This document shows, piece after piece, positions 26,203 to 34,268 of a DNA stretch of 60,331 bases; position 1 is the stretch's first letter; each line of letters starts with the position of its first letter. The notes beneath the pieces were generated by a model. The model saw nothing but the letters and a program-made list of their open reading frames with translations, did not search any database and had not been told where the DNA came from. The translations under genes were made by a program, and so were the position numbers. Source of the stretch: an uncultured Clostridia bacterium (GTDB taxonomy: Bacteria; Bacillota; Clostridia; Oscillospirales; UBA644); NCBI GenBank assembly GCA_944386295.1, contig CALXAO010000027.1:1-60331 (forward strand). Reading direction: 5' to 3'.

Positions 26203-29200
26203 ATGCTGTACAAAAAAAATGCGGAAAAATCACTTTCCGATGAATTGTTCCGCAATCCCACCTGTGAATACCGTGGCACCCCTTTCTGGGCTTGGAACTG
26301 CAAACTGGAATGGGAAGAACTAGAGCGCCAAATTGACATTTTCCGTCAGATGGGCTTTGGAGGATTTCACATGCATGTCCGGACCGGGATGGATACTCCA
26401 TATCTCGGAGAAGAATATATGAAATTGGTCCATAACTGTGTGAATAAGGCAAAAAAAAGCAAGATGCTTGCATGGCTGTACGACGAAGACCGTTGGCCAT
26501 CCGGAGCTGCAGGCGGAATTGTGACAAAGGACGAAAAATATCGTCAGAGATATCTTTTATTTACCCCAAAACCTTATGACAATGAAGGATCTTCTTCACA
26601 ATGCCTAAATTCATCCGCTGCTGCAGCTCGCTCGGGAAAAGGAAAATTATTGGCCTGTTTTGATATTGTTTTAAATGCAGAAAAAGAACTTCAGGAATAT
26701 CGCATCCTAAACGATGGCGAACTCGCCCATGGTACTATTTGGTACGCTTATCTGGAAACCCCAGCACCAAGTCCTTGGTATAACAATCAGACTTATGTTA
26801 ACACCATAGATAAAAAGGCCATTGACCGGTTCATTGAAGTCACCTATGAAAGCTATCAGAAAAGCGTCGGTGAAGAATTTGGGAAAATAATTCCGGCTAT
26901 TTTTACCGATGAGCCTCAATTTACCCGAAAAAATACTCTTCAGTTTGCCGACGGATATATGGATGTCACGCTTCCTTGGGCAGATGATCTGGAAGACACC
27001 TTTCATGATACTTATCAAACTTCCCTGATTGCACATATCCCTGAACTAATTTGGGAACTTCCGGATCGAAAGATTTCCCAAGTTCGGTATTATTACCATG
27101 ACCATGTGGCGCAGCGTTTTACTGAAGCCTTTGCTGATAATTGCGGAAAATGGTGCAAAGAGCACGGTATCATGCTGACAGGCCATATGATGGACGAACC
27201 GACCCTGTTTAGCCAAACCAAGGCTCTGGGGGAAGCAATGCGTTCCTACCGTAGTTTCCAGCTTCCCGGAATTGATATGCTGGCAGACCGGATTGAACAT
27301 ACTACCGCAAAACAAGCTCAGTCTGCCGCCCACCAATACGGCGCAGAGGGAGTTCTCAGCGAATTGTACGGCGTAACCGGATGGGACTTTGATTTCCGAG
27401 GACATAAGCTGTACGGTGACTGGCAAGCAGCCTTAGGAGTGACGGTACGCGTTCCGCACCTAGCCTGGGTTTCCATGGCCGGAGAAGCGAAGCGAGATTA
27501 CCCCGCATCCATCAACTATCAGTCTCCCTGGTACACCGAATATTCTTATGTAGAAAACCATTTTGCCCGGGTTAGCACAGCTATGACGCGAGGAACACCT
27601 ATTGTGCGTATTGGTGTAATCCATCCTGTAGAAAGTTACTGGCTCCACTGGGGACCGGCGGAACAAACAGCTTTGGTCCGAAACCAAATGGACGAAAACT
27701 TCAAAAATGTAACACATTGGTTACTTCGCGGCGCAATAGACTTTGATTTCATCAGTGAATCTCTTTTCCCCGAACTTTGTCCGGAAGCTGGAGCACCGCT
27801 ACAGGTCGGGAAAATGGCCTATGATGCTATTGTCGTCCCAGAGTGTGAAACCCTGCGTTCCACAACACTGGAACGATTGGAAACATTCCGTGACGCGGGC
27901 GGCACCCTGATTTTCATGGGCAGCAAGCCTAGCCTGGAAAATGCAATGCCATCCGACCGGGGCGCAAAGCTCTACGATCGCAGCATTTCTATTTCCTTTA
28001 GCAACGGAGCTCTTCTAAACGCGCTGAAAGAATACCGAACGATAGATCTACGCAACGGAGACGGAAGTTTGACAACAAATCTGTTGTATCAGTTGCGACA
28101 GGATGGACAAGATCGCTGGCTTTTCATTGCTCACGACGGAACCAACCCATACAACAAAGATGTCTCCACCCGGCAGACACTTCAGATCCGGGTGGTCGGA
28201 AAATTCCGTGTAGAATTGTACAACACACTTGACGGAAGCCACGGACCAGTTTCGGTTCAGCACAGAGGGAATGAAACTATCATTGATACCGCAATTTATG
28301 ATTATGACTCCCTCCTGTATCGGCTGATTCCCTCGGAAAAAGAAGAAACAATCTCTGTCCCGGAGGCAGTTAACGGTAAATCTGAACACATTCGACTGGC
28401 TCCAGAAGTGTCCTATGAACTGAGTGAACCCAATGCGTATATTTTGGATATTGCGGAATTTGCTATTGACAATGAACCATATGAACCAGAAGAAGAAATT
28501 CTTCGTGCGGAAAACATCTGTCGAAACAAATTGGGACTACGTCCCAGAGGCGGCCATGTCGTCCAGCCTTATATTTTGGAAAAACAGCCGGCCAAGCATC
28601 AAATGAGAATGCGCTTTACCATAGAAAGCGCTATTGACTACACATCTCCTCTCCTGGCGTTGGAAAACGCAGAACTTTCCCGAATTATTTGGAACAACCA
28701 GGAAGTAGCCCCCGTACCAAACGGCTGGTACGTAGACAAAGCAATCCGCACTGTACCATTGCCGGAACTGAAACAGGGAATTAATATTTTGGAAATCATT
28801 CAGCCTCTTGGCAAACGGACCAATGCAGAATGGTGCTATTTGCTGGGAAACTTTGGTGTTGAACTCCGGGGCCGCTGTAAAAAGATTATTCCTTTGCCCA
28901 AAACACTTGCTTTTGACAGCATTGTCCATCAGGGGCTTCCATTCTACAGCGGATGCGTCTCCTATCAGATTGAGACAATCACCAGCGGCGGTGCCTGTGC
29001 ACTGCATCTGCCCCATTACCGGGCAGGAGTGATGAAGGTCTTCTTAGACGGAAAAGATATGGGACACGTAGCTTATCCTCCTTACAATTGCGATTTGGGT
29101 ACACCAGAAGCAGGGAAACACCGCCTGACCGTAAAATTGTTTTTGTCACGGAATAACGGATTTTCTCCCTTGCATCTGGCCGACACAAAACGTGAATATC

Positions 29201-29304
29201 AAGATCCCAACACCTGGAGAGTAACTGGAGACAAATGGTCTTACGAGTATCATCCGTTTCCGGAAGGCTTGCTTTCCACACCGATTTTAACCGAAACCAA
29301 ATAA
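26203..29304 (+). CDS. Large glycoside hydrolase, GH106-like
   Basis: The 1033 aa product looks like the alpha-L-rhamnosidase (GH106-like) family: an N-terminal TIM-barrel region beginning RGTPFWAWN and GGFHMHVRTGM, then IFTDEPQFTRKN and GVLSELYGVTGWDF with candidate catalytic glutamates, and a C-terminal beta-sandwich. There is no signal peptide, so it probably works on sugars taken into the cytoplasm. AAGGAGG precedes the ATG. A TATAAT at 26127-26132 lacks a good -35 box, which suggests activator control. Family assignment rests on recognition of motifs only. Confidence 0.75.
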   Translation: MLYKKNAEKSLSDELFRNPTCEYRGTPFWAWNCKLEWEELERQIDIFRQMGFGGFHMHVRTGMDTPYLGEEYMKLVHNCVNKAKKSKMLAWLYDEDRWPSGAAGGIVTKDEKYRQRYLLFTPKPYDNEGSSSQCLNSSAAAARSGKGKLLACFDIVLNAEKELQEYRILNDGELAHGTIWYAYLETPAPSPWYNNQTYVNTIDKKAIDRFIEVTYESYQKSVGEEFGKIIPAIFTDEPQFTRKNTLQFADGYMDVTLPWADDLEDTFHDTYQTSLIAHIPELIWELPDRKISQVRYYYHDHVAQRFTEAFADNCGKWCKEHGIMLTGHMMDEPTLFSQTKALGEAMRSYRSFQLPGIDMLADRIEHTTAKQAQSAAHQYGAEGVLSELYGVTGWDFDFRGHKLYGDWQAALGVTVRVPHLAWVSMAGEAKRDYPASINYQSPWYTEYSYVENHFARVSTAMTRGTPIVRIGVIHPVESYWLHWGPAEQTALVRNQMDENFKNVTHWLLRGAIDFDFISESLFPELCPEAGAPLQVGKMAYDAIVVPECETLRSTTLERLETFRDAGGTLIFMGSKPSLENAMPSDRGAKLYDRSISISFSNGALLNALKEYRTIDLRNGDGSLTTNLLYQLRQDGQDRWLFIAHDGTNPYNKDVSTRQTLQIRVVGKFRVELYNTLDGSHGPVSVQHRGNETIIDTAIYDYDSLLYRLIPSEKEETISVPEAVNGKSEHIRLAPEVSYELSEPNAYILDIAEFAIDNEPYEPEEEILRAENICRNKLGLRPRGGHVVQPYILEKQPAKHQMRMRFTIESAIDYTSPLLALENAELSRIIWNNQEVAPVPNGWYVDKAIRTVPLPELKQGINILEIIQPLGKRTNAEWCYLLGNFGVELRGRCKKIIPLPKTLAFDSIVHQGLPFYSGCVSYQIETITSGGACALHLPHYRAGVMKVFLDGKDMGHVAYPPYNCDLGTPEAGKHRLTVKLFLSRNNGFSPLHLADTKREYQDPNTWRVTGDKWSYEYHPFPEGLLSTPILTETK

Positions 29305-29309
29305 TCTGC

Positions 29310-29342
29310 CGTCCGGGTATTCGCTTAACGAATGCCCGGACG
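29310..29342 (+). terminator. Intrinsic terminator of the glycoside hydrolase gene
   Basis: A 14-bp stem (29310-29323 with 29329-29342) containing one G-T pair and a 5-nt loop is followed by TTTG. Confidence 0.75.
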
Positions 29343-29376
29343 TTTGAGATGTCACAAAAAAGTTAGCAAAATAAGC

Positions 29377-29405
29377 TTGACAACGTAATTATATCGTTGT
29401 ATAAT
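29377..29405 (+). promoter_or_regulatory. Promoter of the V/A-type ATPase operon with internal palindrome
   Basis: TTGACA (29377-29382), exactly 17 bases and TATAAT (29400-29405) form a consensus promoter. ACAACG (29380-29385) and CGTTGT (29395-29400) form an inverted repeat separated by 9 bases that spans the whole spacer, so a bound repressor would block polymerase. Confidence 0.85.
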
Positions 29406-29477
29406 AATAAATTGTATAAAAGGAACCCGGTTTCCCCTACATGGAAATCGCGCTTGAGAACAAAGGAGAGGGTTTTC

Positions 29478-29798
29478 ATGCAAAGCTCTATTGCAAAAAT
29501 TGTACGCAATGATACCAAAGCAAGACAGGTAATTGAAAATGTAGAGCTTCGTCGGCAGGCAGAGGAAGAAGACCTAAAAAAACAACAGCAGGAAATCGAA
29601 CAACAGATCCAGAGACGTACCATGGCCCGGATCAAGGAAGATTCCAAACAGCAACGAGAAAAAATGACACAGCAACTGAAAGAAAAACGAAATCGGAATG
29701 CACAGGTCACACTTCAAATGGAGGCTTTGTATCAGGAAAAAAAGGACCTTTGGGTAAAACAGATTGTGCAAAATATACTGTCCGGCAAATGGAGTTGA
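29478..29798 (+). CDS. V/A-type ATPase peripheral stalk subunit G/H
   Basis: The 106 aa product is almost entirely charged and helical, a long coiled coil rich in Glu, Gln, Arg and Lys. This fits the small stalk subunit (AhaH, NtpF-type) that pairs with subunit E. ATG 29478 follows AAAGGAGAG and I prefer it over upstream codons that lie in the leader. It opens the operon. Assignment is by position and composition, since these subunits have little sequence conservation. Confidence 0.75.
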   Translation: MQSSIAKIVRNDTKARQVIENVELRRQAEEEDLKKQQQEIEQQIQRRTMARIKEDSKQQREKMTQQLKEKRNRNAQVTLQMEALYQEKKDLWVKQIVQNILSGKWS

Positions 29799-29802
29799 GT
29801 GC

Positions 29803-30840
29803 ATGCCTATATCGTTTGCTTCCAATGCAGTTTTGACCAAAACCCGAGCAATGTTCGGAAAACGTCTGATGCCAGGAGATTACAATTTGCTGCTCGCTCA
29901 GCATTCGGTCAGCCAGGTAGCAGGCATACTCAAGCAGCACCCCGGATATGAACATTTTCTGGACGATATCAACGAGGGCACCGTTCACCGACTTCAACTG
30001 GAAGAGCGGCTTCGCCAAAAGCATTTTGAAAATTTTGAATCTTTTGCCCGATATGAACTGTCCGCCGGAGAGAAACTTGCTGACTACATTATCCGAAAAA
30101 GTGAATTGGAATTAATTATTGAGGCGTTGACTCGAATTAAATCTGCAAACACCTCTCCAACAGTATTTTTTATTCCAGCTTTTTTGGATCGCCATATCGG
30201 AATAGACACACCGGCGTTAGAAAAAGCACAAACTTTTGAAGACCTCCTTCAGGCTGTCCGCGATTCATTTTTCTATGAAACACTCCTGCCTTTGGCACCT
30301 ACAGCAAGCAGTAACCCGGATATTGCCACCTATGAAAATATTTTGTATTCTGAACTTTACCAGCAACTCTTTCGGCAGATTTCCCGAATTGCCTCTTCTG
30401 AATGCCGCAAAGAACTAACAGACATGATTGTCTCCTACCTGGATTTGGAAAACCTTGTTCGTATTTACCGTCTTAAAGTTTTCTTTAACGCATCTCCAGA
30501 ATACATTTTGAACCACCTGCTCCCAGGTGGGAGTATTCCGGAAAAACGTCTCCGTACAATGACAGAAAGCCCCAAAGGAACACTGCTTCAATTGGCACAG
30601 GAAGGAAAAATTCATCCCAGTCTGCAAAAAGATTTTCGCTATACTGTTCCGGACGAGCTTCCGAAGCGTTATCTGGGAAAGATCAGTATTCATAATATCC
30701 GGTATTCGGTCCATCCGCCGGTCGTTATGTTGTCTTATCTTTATTTTTCCGATATCGAAATTTCCAATATTATTAAAATTGTTGAAGGCTGTCGGTATCA
30801 ACTTCCGGCTGAACAGGTCCGGAAAATGCTGATACTATAA
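29803..30840 (+). CDS. ntpC: V/A-type ATPase subunit C
   Basis: The 345 aa product is the socket subunit that connects the central stalk to the rotor ring. It is mostly helical, with family-like segments TKTRAMFGKRL at the start, YLDLENLVRIYRLK and a C-terminal repeat of the same helical bundle. The ATG at 29803 follows GGAG by eight bases. It lies 4 bases after the stalk gene. Confidence 0.9.
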   Translation: MPISFASNAVLTKTRAMFGKRLMPGDYNLLLAQHSVSQVAGILKQHPGYEHFLDDINEGTVHRLQLEERLRQKHFENFESFARYELSAGEKLADYIIRKSELELIIEALTRIKSANTSPTVFFIPAFLDRHIGIDTPALEKAQTFEDLLQAVRDSFFYETLLPLAPTASSNPDIATYENILYSELYQQLFRQISRIASSECRKELTDMIVSYLDLENLVRIYRLKVFFNASPEYILNHLLPGGSIPEKRLRTMTESPKGTLLQLAQEGKIHPSLQKDFRYTVPDELPKRYLGKISIHNIRYSVHPPVVMLSYLYFSDIEISNIIKIVEGCRYQLPAEQVRKMLIL

Positions 30841-30859
30841 TTCACCGCGGCTATGCCTT

Positions 30860-30907
30860 CCCCGACAGGCACCGTAAAGAAAATACTCGGGGAGAAAGGA
30901 TTTTTTT
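30860..30907 (+). terminator. Attenuator-like hairpin between the C and I subunit genes
   Basis: TTCCCCGA (30858-30865) can pair with TCGGGGAG (30887-30894) around a 21-nt loop, and seven T residues lie at 30901-30907. This could be a partial terminator or an mRNA processing signal that lowers distal expression. The stem is short, so the call is tentative. Confidence 0.3.
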
Positions 30908-30932
30908 ATCAAAGGATAAAAAGGGGACACCA

Positions 30933-32861
30933 ATGGCTGTTGCATCTATGAAACTGGTTAATATTGCCGGTCCTTTGGATCGATTAGATGAAATTATCGA
31001 CCTGACCGGAAGTTCCGGCGTTTTTCAGCCGGAAGACGCAATGACATTTTTTTCAAATAACAAAAACTTTTCTCCAATTTTGCAGGAAGATCTGTTTCGT
31101 CCGCTGCTTTCCGCATTGGAAAATGCACTACCGGAGAATTGCACATTTTCCACCCCTGCTGTAGAAGATGCAATGAATTATAGCACCATGAAAGAAAAAA
31201 CGGAAGCATTTTTAAGCGAAATTTCAGAACGGAATTGCAGAACAGAACAATTGCAGAAAAAAATCTTAGAAATAGACACGTCTTTACAGAAACTGGAGCA
31301 TTTTATCGGTTTAAATCTGGACATGAAAGAAATCTGTGCCTGCAAATATACTTCTGTCCGATTTGGCCGAATTCCTACCCGCTGTATGGAACGGATGGAT
31401 TCCTTTGGAAAAAATACAAACATTTTTGCATTTAAATGTACCGAAGACAATGAATTTACCTATGGGGTATTCTTTTCTCCGAAATCCGATTCCGGAGAAA
31501 TGGATCGGATTCTTTCAGGATTTTATTTTGAAAGGATTTATGTCCCGAACACTGGCCAAACTATTGAAAATGCTTATGAAAACCTATTGCAACAAAAAGA
31601 AACCTGTGTTGAAGAATTAAAGGAAAACAACCACGCCTTACAAGATTTCTGGAAGGAAAGAAAAGACGGAGTTTCGGAACTTCGGCGGCAAATACAAGCA
31701 CAGATTTCTTATTATGAACTGAAAAAACACGCGGTACAGTATGGCGAAGGTCAGAAAGCCTTTCTTTTAGTTGGATGGGTTCCGGCCTGGGAAGGACGAC
31801 ATTTGCTTAAGACACTATCGGGGATGAAAGGGATCGACTGCAACATTGAAAGCGCGGAAAACGAAATAGAGCACAATCCGCCTTCACACCTGAAAAATTT
31901 GCGCTGCTTTAAGCCTTTTGAATTTTTTGTAGACATGTACGGGCTTCCTACTTACGGAGAATTTGATCCTACTCCGTTTGTGGCAATTACCTATACATTG
32001 CTGTTTGGCATTATGTTCGGTGATGTAGGACAGGGACTGATTCTTTCTCTGATTGGCTGGCTGATGTGGAAATTGAAAAAAATGAAATTGGGACGTGTTC
32101 TGATTCCCTGCGGAATCAGTTCTGCCTGTTTTGGATTGATTTACGGCTCAGTTTTTGGACTGGAGGAAGTACTCAATCCTTTGTATAAAAGCCTGTTCGG
32201 TTGGGAAGAAAAACCTGTTGATGTAATGGCTCCGGCAACCACAAATATGATTATTTATTTATCCATTGCCTTAGGCGTTGTCCTGATTGCTGTAGCACTG
32301 TTGCTAAATATTATTTCCTGTATCCGGCGTAAAAATCTACCTGTTCTGCTCTTCAGCGCAAACGGCTTGCCCGGATTGCTTTTTTACAGTGCCTTGGTTG
32401 GCGGATTGGTATGTCAGATACGATTACAGATTCCGGTTATGCAACCATTGTATATACTGTTTCTAATTGTTCTTCCTCTGCTCCTGATGTTTCTTCAGGA
32501 ACCGCTTGCAAATTTGATCACCAGAAAAAAAGAAAAAATACAGTGGGGCAACTATCTGGCACAAAGTTTCTTTGAATTGTTTGAAACCCTATTGTCCTTT
32601 GCGACAAACACCATGTCTTTCCTCAGGGTCGGCGCATTTGTCCTGGTACACGCAGGAATGATGATGGTTGGGTTTACCTTAGCGGAAATGGTCCCTAGCG
32701 CATTTGGCGTTATTATTGTGGCATTTTGGAATGGGTTAGTTATTGCCTTGGAAGGACTTCTGGTGGGAATTCAAGTACTGCGTCTGGAATTTTATGAAAT
32801 GTTTAGCAGATTCTTTGAAGGCGGAGGGCGTCCTTTTACCCCCTCTGTTTTGAAAAAATAA
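30933..32861 (+). CDS. ntpI: V/A-type ATPase subunit I (a-type)
   Basis: The 642 aa product is the stator that holds the ion half-channels. The N-terminal half is a cytoplasmic coiled-coil arm. The C-terminal half, from about residue 345, has about seven or eight membrane helices with FGIMFGDVGQGL, NTMSFLRVGAFVLVHAGMM and the family tail LRLEFYEMFSRFFEGGGRPF. The arginine in FLRVGAF is the likely essential one. Confidence 0.94.
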   Translation: MAVASMKLVNIAGPLDRLDEIIDLTGSSGVFQPEDAMTFFSNNKNFSPILQEDLFRPLLSALENALPENCTFSTPAVEDAMNYSTMKEKTEAFLSEISERNCRTEQLQKKILEIDTSLQKLEHFIGLNLDMKEICACKYTSVRFGRIPTRCMERMDSFGKNTNIFAFKCTEDNEFTYGVFFSPKSDSGEMDRILSGFYFERIYVPNTGQTIENAYENLLQQKETCVEELKENNHALQDFWKERKDGVSELRRQIQAQISYYELKKHAVQYGEGQKAFLLVGWVPAWEGRHLLKTLSGMKGIDCNIESAENEIEHNPPSHLKNLRCFKPFEFFVDMYGLPTYGEFDPTPFVAITYTLLFGIMFGDVGQGLILSLIGWLMWKLKKMKLGRVLIPCGISSACFGLIYGSVFGLEEVLNPLYKSLFGWEEKPVDVMAPATTNMIIYLSIALGVVLIAVALLLNIISCIRRKNLPVLLFSANGLPGLLFYSALVGGLVCQIRLQIPVMQPLYILFLIVLPLLLMFLQEPLANLITRKKEKIQWGNYLAQSFFELFETLLSFATNTMSFLRVGAFVLVHAGMMMVGFTLAEMVPSAFGVIIVAFWNGLVIALEGLLVGIQVLRLEFYEMFSRFFEGGGRPFTPSVLKK

Positions 32862-32891
32862 AGGAAAATACTGTTAAGGAGAATTTGAATT

Positions 32892-33344
32892 ATGTTTACA
32901 ACTATTTTATTTGCACTTCCTCTGATTGCTTTAGCCCTGACGGTATTCTACGCTATTAAAATGGTCCAAAAAGGATCCTCTTCCCCCAAAGCAGCCTTTA
33001 TGCGGCAGTTGTGCTTATTTCTACTGGTAGGGGTTGCCTGCTGCACCATAGCTGCAACCACTTCGGCGACAGCGGAAGTTCCTGACGCCGACCTTTCGAC
33101 ACAGACAGAAACGGTTCAGAATGACGGTTTTGCCCAGGGAATGGGATACTTGGCTGCAGCCATTGTTACGGGTCTTTCAGGGATTGGCGGCGGCATCGCA
33201 GTAGCTGCCGGCGCACCCGCAGCTATTGGTGCTACTTCGGAAGATCCAAAAGCATTTGGAAAAGCACTGATTTTTGTTGCTTTGGGAGAAGGAATCGCCT
33301 TATACGGATTACTAGTTTCCATTTTGATTCTGACTAATCTCTAA
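32892..33344 (+). CDS. ntpK: V/A-type ATPase rotor ring subunit K
   Basis: The 150 aa product forms the ion-binding rotor ring. It has four hydrophobic helices, as in duplicated 16-kDa subunits. Only the second hairpin carries an ion-binding carboxylate, Glu133 in the GEGIALYG segment. The third helix is glycine-rich (TGLSGIGGGIAVAAG) and the loop has SEDPKAFGKAL. The first hairpin has no membrane-embedded acid. Whether the ring carries protons or sodium cannot be settled by eye. Confidence 0.93.
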   Translation: MFTTILFALPLIALALTVFYAIKMVQKGSSSPKAAFMRQLCLFLLVGVACCTIAATTSATAEVPDADLSTQTETVQNDGFAQGMGYLAAAIVTGLSGIGGGIAVAAGAPAAIGATSEDPKAFGKALIFVALGEGIALYGLLVSILILTNL

Positions 33345-33352
33345 GAAATATC

Positions 33353-33661
33353 ATGCGATTTTATTTACTCAGCGACAACACTGATACCGTCGTCGGCATG
33401 CGCTTTGCCGGTGTCGAAGGCATTGTCGTTCATGAAAAAGAAGAATTTCTTATCGAACTGAACCGAATAATGGATTATAACGATGTAGGGGTCATCCTAG
33501 TAACGAAAAAGTTGGTTTCCCTTTGTCGGGAAGAAATTTATCAAACCAAGTTGACCCGCACTCTTCCATTGATTGTAGAAATTCCAGACCGACACGGAAA
33601 TGCAAAAATCAGTGAATCCATTACCTATTATGTGCAGAACGCCATTGGATTAAAGCTGTAA
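33353..33661 (+). CDS. ntpG: V/A-type ATPase subunit F
   Basis: The 102 aa product is the small central stalk subunit F. It starts MRFYLLSDNTDTVVGMRFAG, has GVILVTKKLV in the middle and ends LPLIVEIPD with a helical tail, all typical of the family. It lies 8 bases after subunit K and 19 bases before subunit E. Confidence 0.92.
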   Translation: MRFYLLSDNTDTVVGMRFAGVEGIVVHEKEEFLIELNRIMDYNDVGVILVTKKLVSLCREEIYQTKLTRTLPLIVEIPDRHGNAKISESITYYVQNAIGLKL

Positions 33662-33680
33662 GAAAGGAAGAACCCTATTT

Positions 33681-34268
33681 ATGGCTGAAGAAGTCAAGTT
33701 TCTGCGTTTTTTAGACGCGGTTTACAAAACAGCAGAAGAAAAGGCAAACGCCATGATCAGCGAAATTCAGCAGGCAAAAGCCGCAGCTCTACGGCAGTTT
33801 AAGAAAACTACCCGTGAAAATGCGGAATATACCTACCAAAGGGAGATGCAAAAAGCAAAAGTCGCTCTCTCCGCGGAATTTTCCCACACTGAAACCGAAT
33901 TAAAGGAAGAATTGTTCCGACAAAGAGAAGCATTAACTGAAAAAGTGTTTTCGGAAGTGAAGCTACGTTTGCAGATCTTTACCAAAACCGAAGCATATCT
34001 TCCTTTCCTGAAAGAAAAAGCAACAGAATTGGCCTATGCTTTGCCAGAGGGTGCTGAACTGTTACTGCGACCAGACGATATGTTGTATGCAGAGGAAGTC
34101 CGGCAGGCATTTGGAAAAGAATGCAATGTTACGGCAGACGCTAGAATTTTACTGGGTGGAATTTTTGCCCGATGCGACACACTTGTTGCAGACAATACAT
34201 TGGACACTGCGGTAGAACAGCAACGGGAACAGTTTATCCGTTGCTCCGGATTGAAGGTGATCGTATGA
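33681..34268 (+). CDS. ntpE: V/A-type ATPase subunit E
   Basis: The 195 aa product is the peripheral stalk subunit E. The N-terminal half is a long charged coiled coil and the C-terminal part is the globular head with LLRPDDMLYAEEV and GGIFARCD. It pairs with the small stalk subunit encoded at the start of the operon. Its TGA overlaps the ATG of subunit A. Confidence 0.9.
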   Translation: MAEEVKFLRFLDAVYKTAEEKANAMISEIQQAKAAALRQFKKTTRENAEYTYQREMQKAKVALSAEFSHTETELKEELFRQREALTEKVFSEVKLRLQIFTKTEAYLPFLKEKATELAYALPEGAELLLRPDDMLYAEEVRQAFGKECNVTADARILLGGIFARCDTLVADNTLDTAVEQQREQFIRCSGLKVIV

